Source of the DNA: an uncultured Clostridia bacterium
GTDB taxonomy: Bacteria > Bacillota > Clostridia > Christensenellales > UBA1242
DNA: 5,188 nt
Assembly (NCBI GenBank): GCA_947384015.1
Contig: CANDFN010000068.1
Location: forward strand, 1 to 5,188
Reading direction: 5' to 3'
In this document: one piece after another, positions 1 through 5,188 of the stretch
Layout: every line of letters begins with the position of its first letter
How positions within the stretch are numbered: position 1 is the stretch's first letter
Position numbers and translations under genes: made by a program
Notes under the pieces: model-generated
Seen by the model: the letters and a program-made list of their open reading frames with translations, nothing else
Told to the model about the DNA's origin: nothing
The model's database searches: none

Positions 1-106
1 CATAATACTACACATATTGTGCTTACATTATTGTACTTTTATAAAATTTAATTTTTGTATTTATAATAATAAAAATGCATTTAATAAATATAATTTAAAA
101 AAGTTT
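1..106. other. AT-rich intergenic leader upstream of lexA
   Basis: This stretch is very A/T-rich and has no open reading frame that looks coding. Two small imperfect dyads lie close together near the left edge: CACA-TAT-TGTG at 11-21 and TACA-TTAT-TGTA at 24-35. They could be protein-binding sites belonging to a gene beyond the left edge, or chance in such AT-rich DNA. No promoter for a divergent gene was convincing. The recognisable lexA control region begins at 107. Confidence 0.5.
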
Positions 107-120
107 AGAACAAATGTTTG
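107..120. promoter_or_regulatory. LexA operator (SOS box) in the lexA promoter
   Basis: The 14-mer AGAACAAATGTTTG matches the Gram-positive SOS box CGAACRNRYGTTYG at 13 of 14 positions; only the first C is replaced, by A. It is a dyad with GAAC and GTTT half-sites around a 4-bp centre. Its last three bases are the first three of the -35 hexamer, so bound LexA should block RNA polymerase. The gene starting 33 bp downstream encodes LexA itself, which fits the usual negative autoregulation of the SOS regulon. The match is read directly; LexA binding is inferred from the family. Confidence 0.88.
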
Positions 121-146
121 ACAGATATTATTTTTTATGATATTAT
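118..146 (+). promoter_or_regulatory. Promoter of lexA (sigma-A type, extended -10)
   Basis: A perfect -35 TTGACA (118-123) is followed by a 17-bp spacer and a -10 TATTAT (141-146; 5 of 6 to consensus). A TG dinucleotide at 138-139, one base before the -10, gives an extended -10. Transcription should start about 7 bp after the -10, at or next to A153, which is the first base of the lexA start codon. The promoter is partly covered by the SOS box. Confidence 0.85.
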
Positions 147-152
147 ATTTAC

Positions 153-749
153 ATGATAAAAGAAGAAAACACAACAACCCAAACATATAATTTTATAGTT
201 AACTTTATAAAAGATAACAATTACCCACCCTCAATTAGAGAAATTTCAAGTGCCCTACATTTAGATTCTACCTCAACAGTAGTTTACCATCTAAAAAAAT
301 TAGAACAGATGGGAAAAATTAAACGTAGCACAAATAGAAATCGTTCTATTGAAGTTACAGATAGAGCTTGCAATAGTCTTTTAATTCCTGTAATTGGCAC
401 AATTGCTGCAGGAAAGCCCATTTTGGCCGAAGAGAATTTGTCTGAGCAGATTTTAGTTTCTGAAAACCTGTTTTCTGGCACTAACCTATTTGTTTTAAAA
501 GTTAAAGGCGATAGTATGGTTGATATTGGAATATATGATCAAGACTATGTTATTGTATCTAAACAAAACGTTGCAAACAATGGAGAAATAGTAGCCTGTT
601 TAATTGACAATGAAGCCACAGTAAAAAGATACTACAAAGAAAGCGGTTATTTTAGATTGCAACCAGAAAATTCTTTTATGAAACCTATTTATACTGATCA
701 TTTGGAGGTTTTGGGTAAAGTTGTTGGGCTAATTCGTAATAAATTTTAA
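153..749 (+). CDS. lexA: LexA, SOS response repressor and self-cleaving protease
   Basis: LexA represses DNA-damage genes and inactivates itself by self-cleavage when stimulated by the RecA filament. At 198 residues it has the usual family length. An N-terminal winged helix-turn-helix spans about residues 8-68, with YPPSIREI at 24-31 and the recognition region STSTVVYHLKKLE at 39-51. The cleavage site is Ala86-Gly87 in the segment GTIAAGKP. The C-terminal S24-type peptidase domain has its catalytic dyad at Ser121 (GDSM) and Lys158 (ATVKRY); the 37-residue separation is the same as in E. coli LexA (S119/K156). No key residue is missing. This start puts the wHTH at the normal distance from the N-terminus, and the next Met (53) would delete it. 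There is no Shine-Dalgarno: the 20 bases before the ATG are T/A-rich and the predicted transcription start coincides with the start codon, so translation is probably leaderless. Control is by the SOS box at 107-120. The gene appears monocistronic, ending in its own terminator. Confidence 0.97.
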   Translation: MIKEENTTTQTYNFIVNFIKDNNYPPSIREISSALHLDSTSTVVYHLKKLEQMGKIKRSTNRNRSIEVTDRACNSLLIPVIGTIAAGKPILAEENLSEQILVSENLFSGTNLFVLKVKGDSMVDIGIYDQDYVIVSKQNVANNGEIVACLIDNEATVKRYYKESGYFRLQPENSFMKPIYTDHLEVLGKVVGLIRNKF

Positions 750-775
750 ACACAAAAGCCTTTTATTCAAAAATT

Positions 776-805
776 GCACAAAATTTCATATTTTTGTGCT
801 TTTTT
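776..805 (+). terminator. Intrinsic terminator after lexA
   Basis: GCACAAAA (776-783) pairs perfectly with TTTTGTGC (792-799) around an 8-base loop, followed at once by six T residues (800-805). It lies 26 bases after the lexA stop and just before the next promoter, so it separates lexA from the downstream operon. A second CACAAAA copy at 751-757 could pair with the same right arm, but the 776 arm is closer and one pair longer. Confidence 0.85.
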
Positions 806-806
806 A

Positions 807-835
807 TTGACTTATCTTGCGTTTTTTTATATAAT
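807..835 (+). promoter_or_regulatory. Promoter of the PadR-ABC operon
   Basis: The -35 TTGACT (807-812; 5 of 6) is separated by exactly 17 bp from a perfect -10 TATAAT (830-835). The predicted transcription start is about 841-843, giving a very short leader of some 13-15 bases that still contains the ribosome site AAGGGA (844-849). The promoter follows directly on the lexA terminator T-tract. The -10 is buried in a palindrome (separate entry), so a near-consensus promoter is probably held down by a repressor. Confidence 0.85.
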
Positions 836-845
836 TATATAAAAA
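824..845. promoter_or_regulatory. 22-bp perfect palindrome over the -10: candidate PadR operator
   Basis: All 11 base pairs around the centre 834/835 are self-complementary: T5 then ATATAA, followed by TTATAT then A5. Symmetry breaks at 823/846. The palindrome contains the whole -10 hexamer and the predicted start site. PadR-family regulators are dimers that usually bind dyad sites in their own promoters, and the downstream gene is PadR-type, so an autoregulatory operator is a sensible reading. The core is pure A/T, so part of the symmetry could be compositional. It lacks a clear ATGT-N-ACAT arrangement, the form known for some PadR operators. Confidence 0.5.
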
Positions 846-855
846 GGGAAAATGA

Positions 856-2037
856 ATGAAAACAACAGATTTAATACCTTTAATTTTGTTAGAACTTAAA
901 GGCGAAGACAAATATGGCCTAGAAATAACAAAATCTATTGAAAAACGTTCGTCAAGTAGGATTAAAATAAAGCAACCTACTTTGTATACTATACTTAAAA
1001 AACTAGAAAAATCTAAGTTTATTACATCTTATTGGCTAGACAGTGCCATTGGTGGAAAACGCCACTATTATAAAATTACTCAAAACGGTAAAATGCAGGC
1101 GGCAACCTATCCAAATTATAACGAAGTTATGCGCCAAATATTAGAAACTGAGGACGTAAAAAACACAAAAGAGGAACCTGTAAAACACCACACCTCTCAC
1201 GTAAAAAGGACTACTGCAAATAGTAATGTTGAACAGCTTTCTATTTTGGACGCTCTTGTTACAGAACCTATTGAAACAATCATTCCTACTCAAGAAGTTT
1301 TTGCACTTGATAATATAGATAATGCAACCTCCACAGAACTTAACCAGCAAAACAGTAAAATATTACTTAATGCTGCAGAAAAAAAAGACGAGCGCTTTGC
1401 TTCTAATAACGAAGTTAAGCGTTTTACAGAAAAACCAGAAAATAAAATTTCAAACGAATATAAAGAACAATTAAAAGCTATATATTCTTCTACCAATAAA
1501 AAATACAATGATATTGATACTGAAATTAGCACAGTAAATTATAACAGCATAAAATATGTTGATTATGTTGATTTAAAAAATGATGCAAAATACATTTATG
1601 GTAAAAAAACTGCAAAAAGCATGTTTTATCGCGTAATGTGCACTTGTATATATTTGTTGCTAGCAATTATTTTAACATCTATACCAGTTAGATTTGTAAC
1701 CAACCCTTCAGTTTATTACATATCTCTTATTATATCTGTTTTATGTCTAATCTTTTACCCTACCATCCTAGCTTTTAATTATCAAAGCTTTAGGCTAAAA
1801 TGTGAAGACAAACCCTTTAAATTTAACACTAGACGTCAATTATTAATCAGCAGCATTGTGCTGTTTATAGTTATAGTTTTGTTTTTATTACTCAACCTAA
1901 CTATGACAAGCCTATCTTTTAAAGCAGTTTTTGCCGCACAAAACTTTGCAAACTTTTACTCTCCAATAATTGTTGCCACAACGATGTATGCAGATGTATT
2001 GTTTGCACACTTATTCTTAATTAAATCTAAAAAGTAG
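856..2037 (+). CDS. PadR-family regulator fused to a four-helix membrane domain
   Basis: Residues 1-95 are a PadR-type winged helix-turn-helix. Family hallmarks are KYGLEI (19-24), PTLYTILKKLEKSKFI (41-56) and GGKRHYYKIT (66-75). PadR proteins are usually 100-200 residues and soluble; this one has 393. A hydrophilic, probably flexible linker (about 96-255), rich in Asn, Lys, Glu and Thr, leads to four predicted membrane helices at roughly 258-281, 286-308, 328-348 and 367-389. The even number puts the DNA-binding N-terminus and the short Lys-rich C-terminus (KSKK) both in the cytoplasm. The start at 856 is set by the purine-rich AAGGGA seven bases upstream; an out-of-frame ATG at 852 is discussed under findings. 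It is first in an operon with an ABC ATPase starting 7 bases after its stop, the usual setting for a local PadR repressor of a transporter. The PadR call is firm; sensing through the membrane domain is inference. I do not recognise the membrane domain as a named family. Confidence 0.88.
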   Translation: MKTTDLIPLILLELKGEDKYGLEITKSIEKRSSSRIKIKQPTLYTILKKLEKSKFITSYWLDSAIGGKRHYYKITQNGKMQAATYPNYNEVMRQILETEDVKNTKEEPVKHHTSHVKRTTANSNVEQLSILDALVTEPIETIIPTQEVFALDNIDNATSTELNQQNSKILLNAAEKKDERFASNNEVKRFTEKPENKISNEYKEQLKAIYSSTNKKYNDIDTEISTVNYNSIKYVDYVDLKNDAKYIYGKKTAKSMFYRVMCTCIYLLLAIILTSIPVRFVTNPSVYYISLIISVLCLIFYPTILAFNYQSFRLKCEDKPFKFNTRRQLLISSIVLFIVIVLFLLLNLTMTSLSFKAVFAAQNFANFYSPIIVATTMYADVLFAHLFLIKSKK

Positions 2038-2040
2038 GAG
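2036..2040 (+). promoter_or_regulatory. Ribosome binding site overlapping the padR stop
   Basis: AGGAG shares its first two bases with the TAG stop codon (2035-2037) of the regulator and sits four bases before the ATG of the ATPase. Ribosomes ending on the regulator must therefore uncover or occupy this site, which suggests translational coupling of the two genes. Confidence 0.75.
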
Positions 2041-2044
2041 TTGT

Positions 2045-2977
2045 ATGAAACCGGTTCTTGAAGTAAAAAATCTTACAAAAGTCTATTCAAACAAGCACGT
2101 TGTCAACAACGTTACTTTTTCCATCTTCCCAGGTCAAATTTTTGGCTTTGTTGGGCCTAATGGCGCAGGAAAATCAACAACTATACGTATGATTACTGGT
2201 CTAACCCCTATATCTAACGGTTCTGTTAGAATTTGTGGTTATAACATAGAAACAAATTTTAAACGTGCAATCAGTAATGTGGGCGCTGTTGTAGAAACAC
2301 CTCAATTATACCCTTACCTTTCTGGGTTAGATAATCTTAAACTTTATGCAGATTTTTACAATAAGAAAGCAAAAGAACGCATAAACCAAATTGTAAAACT
2401 TGTAGGCATGGAAAACCGCATTAAAGACAAGGTTTCTACCTACTCTTTAGGTATGAAACAACGTTTGGGTATTGCACAAGCACTATTAAACAAACCTCAA
2501 CTTTTAATTTTAGATGAACCTACAAACGGTTTAGACCCAAACGGCATTGTAGAAATAAGAAACATTTTGCGCGTTTTGGCTGAAAAAGAAAATATGGCAA
2601 TAATTATTTCTAGTCACAATCTTGCAGAACTAGAATTAATGTGTGATGTAATTGGGCTTATAAACAATGGCAGATTAATTGAATATCGCACCATGGAAGA
2701 CATTAGTAAAATGGTAGAAAATAAACAGCGCGTTCAATTCGTTTGCAACTACCCTAATTATGCCGCAATGCTAATAAAAGAAAAATATGGTATAATTGCA
2801 AAGCCTGTTGGAAACTCTGTTGTTATGCCTTTAAGAGAGGCAAGCATTGCTACAGTTATTTCTTATTTAATACATAAAAAGATTAGAATTTTCAGTATTA
2901 AGAAAATTCAAAAATCTTTGGAAGAATTATATTTTGAACTTTTAAACTCTGATAGACCTTCCACTAGTATTATTTAA
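2045..2977 (+). CDS. ABC transporter ATP-binding protein, BcrA-like
   Basis: This is the cytoplasmic ATPase that would power the permease encoded next. All nucleotide-binding motifs are present and intact: Walker A GPNGAGKST (37-45), signature YSLGMKQR (133-140), Walker B LLILDEP (153-159) with catalytic Glu158, D-loop NGLDP (161-165) and switch His191 (SSHNL). At the Q-loop position the motif is VVETPQLYPYLSG, with Glu84 where most ABC ATPases have Gln. This Glu, together with SLGMKQRLGIA, is typical of the BcrA (bacitracin resistance) and lantibiotic-immunity branch. The 310-residue length, with a C-terminal accessory region (about 225-310) ending in a SLEELYFELL segment, also fits that branch. 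The start has a good AGGAG site. Substrate cannot be told from the ATPase; exporters of antimicrobial peptides, lipids or cell-wall precursors are the usual functions of relatives. ATPase assignment is certain; a resistance role is only inferred. Confidence 0.95.
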   Translation: MKPVLEVKNLTKVYSNKHVVNNVTFSIFPGQIFGFVGPNGAGKSTTIRMITGLTPISNGSVRICGYNIETNFKRAISNVGAVVETPQLYPYLSGLDNLKLYADFYNKKAKERINQIVKLVGMENRIKDKVSTYSLGMKQRLGIAQALLNKPQLLILDEPTNGLDPNGIVEIRNILRVLAEKENMAIIISSHNLAELELMCDVIGLINNGRLIEYRTMEDISKMVENKQRVQFVCNYPNYAAMLIKEKYGIIAKPVGNSVVMPLREASIATVISYLIHKKIRIFSIKKIQKSLEELYFELLNSDRPSTSII

Positions 2978-3003
2978 TTTTTAGACATACATTTAGGAGA
3001 AAT

Positions 3004-4770
3004 ATGTTAAAAGTAATTAAAGCTGAATTAAAGAAAATGGTGTCCAAACCAGGAATATTTATCTTGGCAATATTTTTAGCCGTAATTTTAGTTTTAGGTG
3101 TTTTCTTATATCATCCTGAAGTTCGTAAATACGATATAGATCAACATTCTTATGAAATTTTTCAGTTTGAAACACCTGGTAACGATAAAGAACAAGCTGA
3201 TACTCAACTGGCAAACACAACAAAAGCTGTAAGTAGCTATTTTATTCAAGAAGACGATGCTAAAATCAGTTATTATGTTAAAATGTATGGCGAAGATGGA
3301 AATGGCGGATTATGGAAACGTTATAACGAAACATGTAAAGACATGCAAGTTAAAGCAAGCGAATCCAATGCTCAGGATTTTGTTGATGAATTTTTAAAAG
3401 TTCTAAATGAAATCAACACCACTATAACCACTGCAACAAGCGAAAGCGGAGAATTGGCACACCTAATTTTAGTTTCTCAAACAAACTATGCTAAATATAC
3501 CGCCACATACAAAAGCATAGTTTCAAGCACAAACTCTGATGGTGTTTTTAACAAAGACGGATTAACAATAGAAGAAAAAGTAAGAAAATATACAAATGAA
3601 TATCAAACAAGTTTTGAAAGCATCGTCTCTAGTTTTAAGTTCCCTACCATTTCTGAAACATTGCTAAAAAAATATACCGATGCTGATACTAAAGGAACAA
3701 ATCTAAACACCATAAACACAAGATTAGCCGAAATTAACAATACTATTTTAAAGATTGAAGAAGAATACAACAACACCCCTAAAAATGAAAGTAACAAAAA
3801 GAAAATTGATGAACTTACTGTAGAATATAACAATCAAGCCAATTTGTATAGAAACACAGTAAATGTTTATTACAACCTTGTTAAATATGAATTAATGTCT
3901 AATGCTTTCTCTTTTGTAAACACAAGCGAAAGATTTGATTTAATGCATCAAAAAGATCAAACAGAATATAACAGTGATACTCAATTAATAAAATACACTT
4001 ATTTATTTAACAATAATAAAATAGATAGAGACTACTCTAACCCATTAGCCGTTGGCAGCACCATTACAGATAAAACCACAGCTTACGATTACACATTCTT
4101 TATCTTAAAATTATTTTCATTTATAATTATTGCCTATGCTATTATGAGTTCTTGCGGAGCAATAGCTGGAGAAATTAAAGAAGGCTCTATGCGTTATTAT
4201 GCAATTCGCCCTATTAACCGCAACAACATCTTATTTGGCAAACTTTTATCAATAACCATAATGTCTACAATAATTTTAATTTTTAGCACTATCATAGCGA
4301 TGTGTGTTGGAACAGGGGTTTATGGTTGGTCTAACTTAAGTATTTTAACAATCTTTAATGGTAGCCACGCTATTGTAATGCACCCTCTTGCTATGATTGC
4401 ATTATTTATGTTAAGTTTTATAATTGAAATGTTGGTTTACTCTTCATTAGCATTCCTATTATCTTGTTTATTAAAGTCCGATTTGTTAGCATCAACTCTA
4501 ATGCTTTTAATCTATTTAATAAACATTATTCTACCAGTGTTTGCTGGTGGTATGAATAGTTGGCTTGCATTCTACCCATTCTCTCACATTTCATTATTTG
4601 CACTATTTGGAAGTTCTATAGTCCCAATCGGCAACGACATGCTAAGCTCCTTACTAAAAGTTAATATTTATGCAAGCACTTCGCTAATCCCAATGACTAT
4701 AGTAACAGTTATTCTAATTGTTGTTCCTTTATTCTTAGCCAGTAGAATGTTTAAGCGTAAAGAATTATAA
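3004..4770 (+). CDS. ABC-2 type permease with large extracytoplasmic domain
   Basis: This is the membrane partner of the preceding ATPase. One N-terminal helix (about 17-36) is followed by a hydrophilic region of some 320 residues (37-360), then five predicted helices at roughly 363-385, 410-436, 460-488, 494-515 and 560-580: six in all, with both ends cytoplasmic (KRKEL at the C-terminus). The cytoplasmic loop after the second helix carries the ABC-2 pattern GAIAGEIKEGSMRYYA (385-400) then RPINRNNILFGK (402-413), the expected coupling region to the ATPase. The outside domain is Asn/Thr/Lys-rich, with a likely coiled coil at about 232-285 (heptad-like LNTINTRLAEINNTILKIEE, then a hinge with NTPKNES and a second helix). 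A short similarity between 161-175 and 196-210 hints at repeats. BcrB-type permeases are normally small, near 200-250 residues, so 588 is long. The start has AGGAG (2995-2999) four bases upstream, and the gene follows the ATPase by 26 bases. Substrate unknown. Confidence 0.9.
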   Translation: MLKVIKAELKKMVSKPGIFILAIFLAVILVLGVFLYHPEVRKYDIDQHSYEIFQFETPGNDKEQADTQLANTTKAVSSYFIQEDDAKISYYVKMYGEDGNGGLWKRYNETCKDMQVKASESNAQDFVDEFLKVLNEINTTITTATSESGELAHLILVSQTNYAKYTATYKSIVSSTNSDGVFNKDGLTIEEKVRKYTNEYQTSFESIVSSFKFPTISETLLKKYTDADTKGTNLNTINTRLAEINNTILKIEEEYNNTPKNESNKKKIDELTVEYNNQANLYRNTVNVYYNLVKYELMSNAFSFVNTSERFDLMHQKDQTEYNSDTQLIKYTYLFNNNKIDRDYSNPLAVGSTITDKTTAYDYTFFILKLFSFIIIAYAIMSSCGAIAGEIKEGSMRYYAIRPINRNNILFGKLLSITIMSTIILIFSTIIAMCVGTGVYGWSNLSILTIFNGSHAIVMHPLAMIALFMLSFIIEMLVYSSLAFLLSCLLKSDLLASTLMLLIYLINIILPVFAGGMNSWLAFYPFSHISLFALFGSSIVPIGNDMLSSLLKVNIYASTSLIPMTIVTVILIVVPLFLASRMFKRKEL

Positions 4771-4803
4771 AAAAGAAAGCACTTTTATCGTGCTTCTTTT
4801 TTT
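4771..4803. terminator. Bidirectional terminator between permease and rnhA
   Basis: GCAC (4779-4782) pairs with GTGC (4790-4793) around a 7-base loop. The stem extends as AAAAGAA(A) against TTCTTTT with one A bulged on the left arm. On the plus strand it runs into seven T (4797-4803), ending the ABC operon directly after its stop codon. Read on the minus strand it ends in six U (from A4769-4774), ending rnhA. The hairpin touches both stop codons (4768-4770 and 4802-4804). Confidence 0.82.
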
Positions 4804-5188
4804 ATTTGTTTTTAGCAATTTCTCCAGTTGCCAATTCATCACATCGGTTATTATAAACATTATCTGCATGACCTTTAACCTTTATAAAAGTTATTTTATG
4901 AATGTTATTTAATTCAATTAGTTTTTTCCAAAGGTCACAATTTTGAACTGGTTTTTTATTAGCAGAACGAAAACCATTTAATTGCCAACGATTTACCCAG
5001 CCTTCCAAAAAGCCATTAACAAGATAAGCACTATCACTATATAAATCAACCTCACATGGTTCTTTTAATAATTCCAATGCCTTTATTGCAGCAGTTAGCT
5101 CCATTTTATTGTTTGTTGTTTCTGCATCAAAGCCACTAATTTCTTTTTTACTTTCACCATAAAAAAGCACTGCTCCCCAGCCTCCAGC
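4802..5188 (-). CDS. rnhA: Ribonuclease HI, N-terminus cut off by the window edge
   Basis: RNase HI cuts the RNA strand of RNA-DNA hybrids in the cytoplasm, for example at primers and R-loops. The 128 visible residues begin AGGWGAVLFYG, which is the usual GPGGWGAVL segment near the start of the protein. The gene therefore continues past 5188, and about 15 residues, including the first catalytic Asp (Asp10 in E. coli), are not in view. The remaining active-site residues are all present: Glu in NNKMELTAAI (visible residue 30), Asp in YSDSAYLVNG (52), His in VKGHAD (107) and the last Asp in NRCDELA (117). The sequence LNGFRSANKKPVQNCDLW (70-87) is the basic substrate-handle and loop region of type 1 enzymes. 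A GTG at 5170-5168 looks like a start but is the conserved Val of GGWGAV, so it is internal. The gene is convergent with the ABC operon and ends within the shared terminator; no link in function is implied. Confidence 0.96.
   Translation of the reverse strand, partial: AGGWGAVLFYGESKKEISGFDAETTNNKMELTAAIKALELLKEPCEVDLYSDSAYLVNGFLEGWVNRWQLNGFRSANKKPVQNCDLWKKLIELNNIHKITFIKVKGHADNVYNNRCDELATGEIAKNK

Noticed and set aside
11..35. Two small dyads as regulator sites for an unseen neighbouring gene
   Set aside because: The half-sites are only four bases and the DNA is very AT-rich. Without the sequence to the left there is no gene to link them to; mentioned only in the leader entry.
17..45. A further promoter upstream of lexA (TTGTGC, 17 bp, TATAAA)
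   Set aside because: The -35 matches only three of six positions, and TATAAA-like strings are abundant in this AT-rich stretch; the 118-146 promoter is far better.
284..481. Minus-strand reading frame inside lexA (65 codons)
   Set aside because: It lies wholly within the intact, well-conserved lexA gene, has no ribosome site of note and resembles no family; it is a shadow of the real frame.
1141..1532. Two overlapping minus-strand frames inside the PadR-membrane gene
   Set aside because: They are opposite the Asn/Lys-rich linker, where A-rich codons give few stops on the other strand. They have Phe/Ser/Cys-rich translations typical of antisense of AT-rich genes.
856..2037. PadR head and membrane domain as two genes joined by a sequencing error
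   Set aside because: The frame is continuous for 393 codons with a coherent hydrophilic linker and similar codon use throughout. There is no start with a ribosome site in front of the membrane part, so a single protein is the simpler reading.
3603..3833. Minus-strand frame inside the permease (76 codons)
   Set aside because: It is antisense to the coiled-coil segment. Its hydrophobic, Ser/Phe-rich composition comes from reading Lys/Glu/Asn codons backwards, and there is no start signal.
5168..5170. GTG as the start codon of rnhA
   Set aside because: The same frame continues upstream to the window edge as AGGWGA, matching the conserved RNase HI N-terminal region, so this GTG is an internal Val and the gene is truncated by the window.

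Overview
The window is an AT-rich piece of bacterial chromosome, most likely from a low-GC Gram-positive (Bacillota, Clostridia-like or a related uncultured gut lineage). The reasons are the strong A/T bias, AGGAG-type ribosome sites, a Bacillus-type SOS box (GAAC-N4-GTTY form) and a BcrA-like ABC ATPase. All genes read through in the standard bacterial code, and all visible stops are TAA or TAG. Genus and species cannot be told from the sequence alone.

Layout: (1) 1-152 is a non-coding leader. At its 3' end it holds a near-consensus promoter with a 13/14 match to the Gram-positive LexA box lying on the -35. (2) 153-749 (+) is lexA, the SOS repressor-protease. It has no Shine-Dalgarno, and the predicted transcription start falls on the start codon, so its mRNA is probably leaderless. 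A hairpin terminator follows (776-805). (3) 807-835 is a second strong promoter (TTGACT, 17 bp, TATAAT). Its -10 sits inside a perfect 22-bp palindrome (824-845). It drives a three-gene operon: a PadR-type regulator with an unusual C-terminal four-helix membrane domain (856-2037), a BcrA-like ABC ATPase (2045-2977), and an ABC-2 permease with a roughly 320-residue extracytoplasmic domain (3004-4770). (4) 4771-4803 is a terminator that works in both directions. (5) 4802-5188 (-) is the C-terminal part of rnhA (RNase HI), which arrives convergently and runs off the right edge.

How the genes work together: lexA looks like an independent, self-repressed SOS unit. The PadR-membrane protein, ATPase and permease look like one self-contained module. 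A membrane-tethered regulator would sense something at the envelope and bind the palindrome in its own promoter, and the ABC pair would export or displace a substrate such as a membrane-active antimicrobial or lipid-linked compound. The operon structure and domain architectures are visible in the sequence. The substrate, the sensing role and the operator assignment are inference. The membrane-integrated PadR coupled to an ABC-2 exporter is the best candidate here for something little described. No mobile elements, CRISPR arrays, tRNA or rRNA genes were seen.
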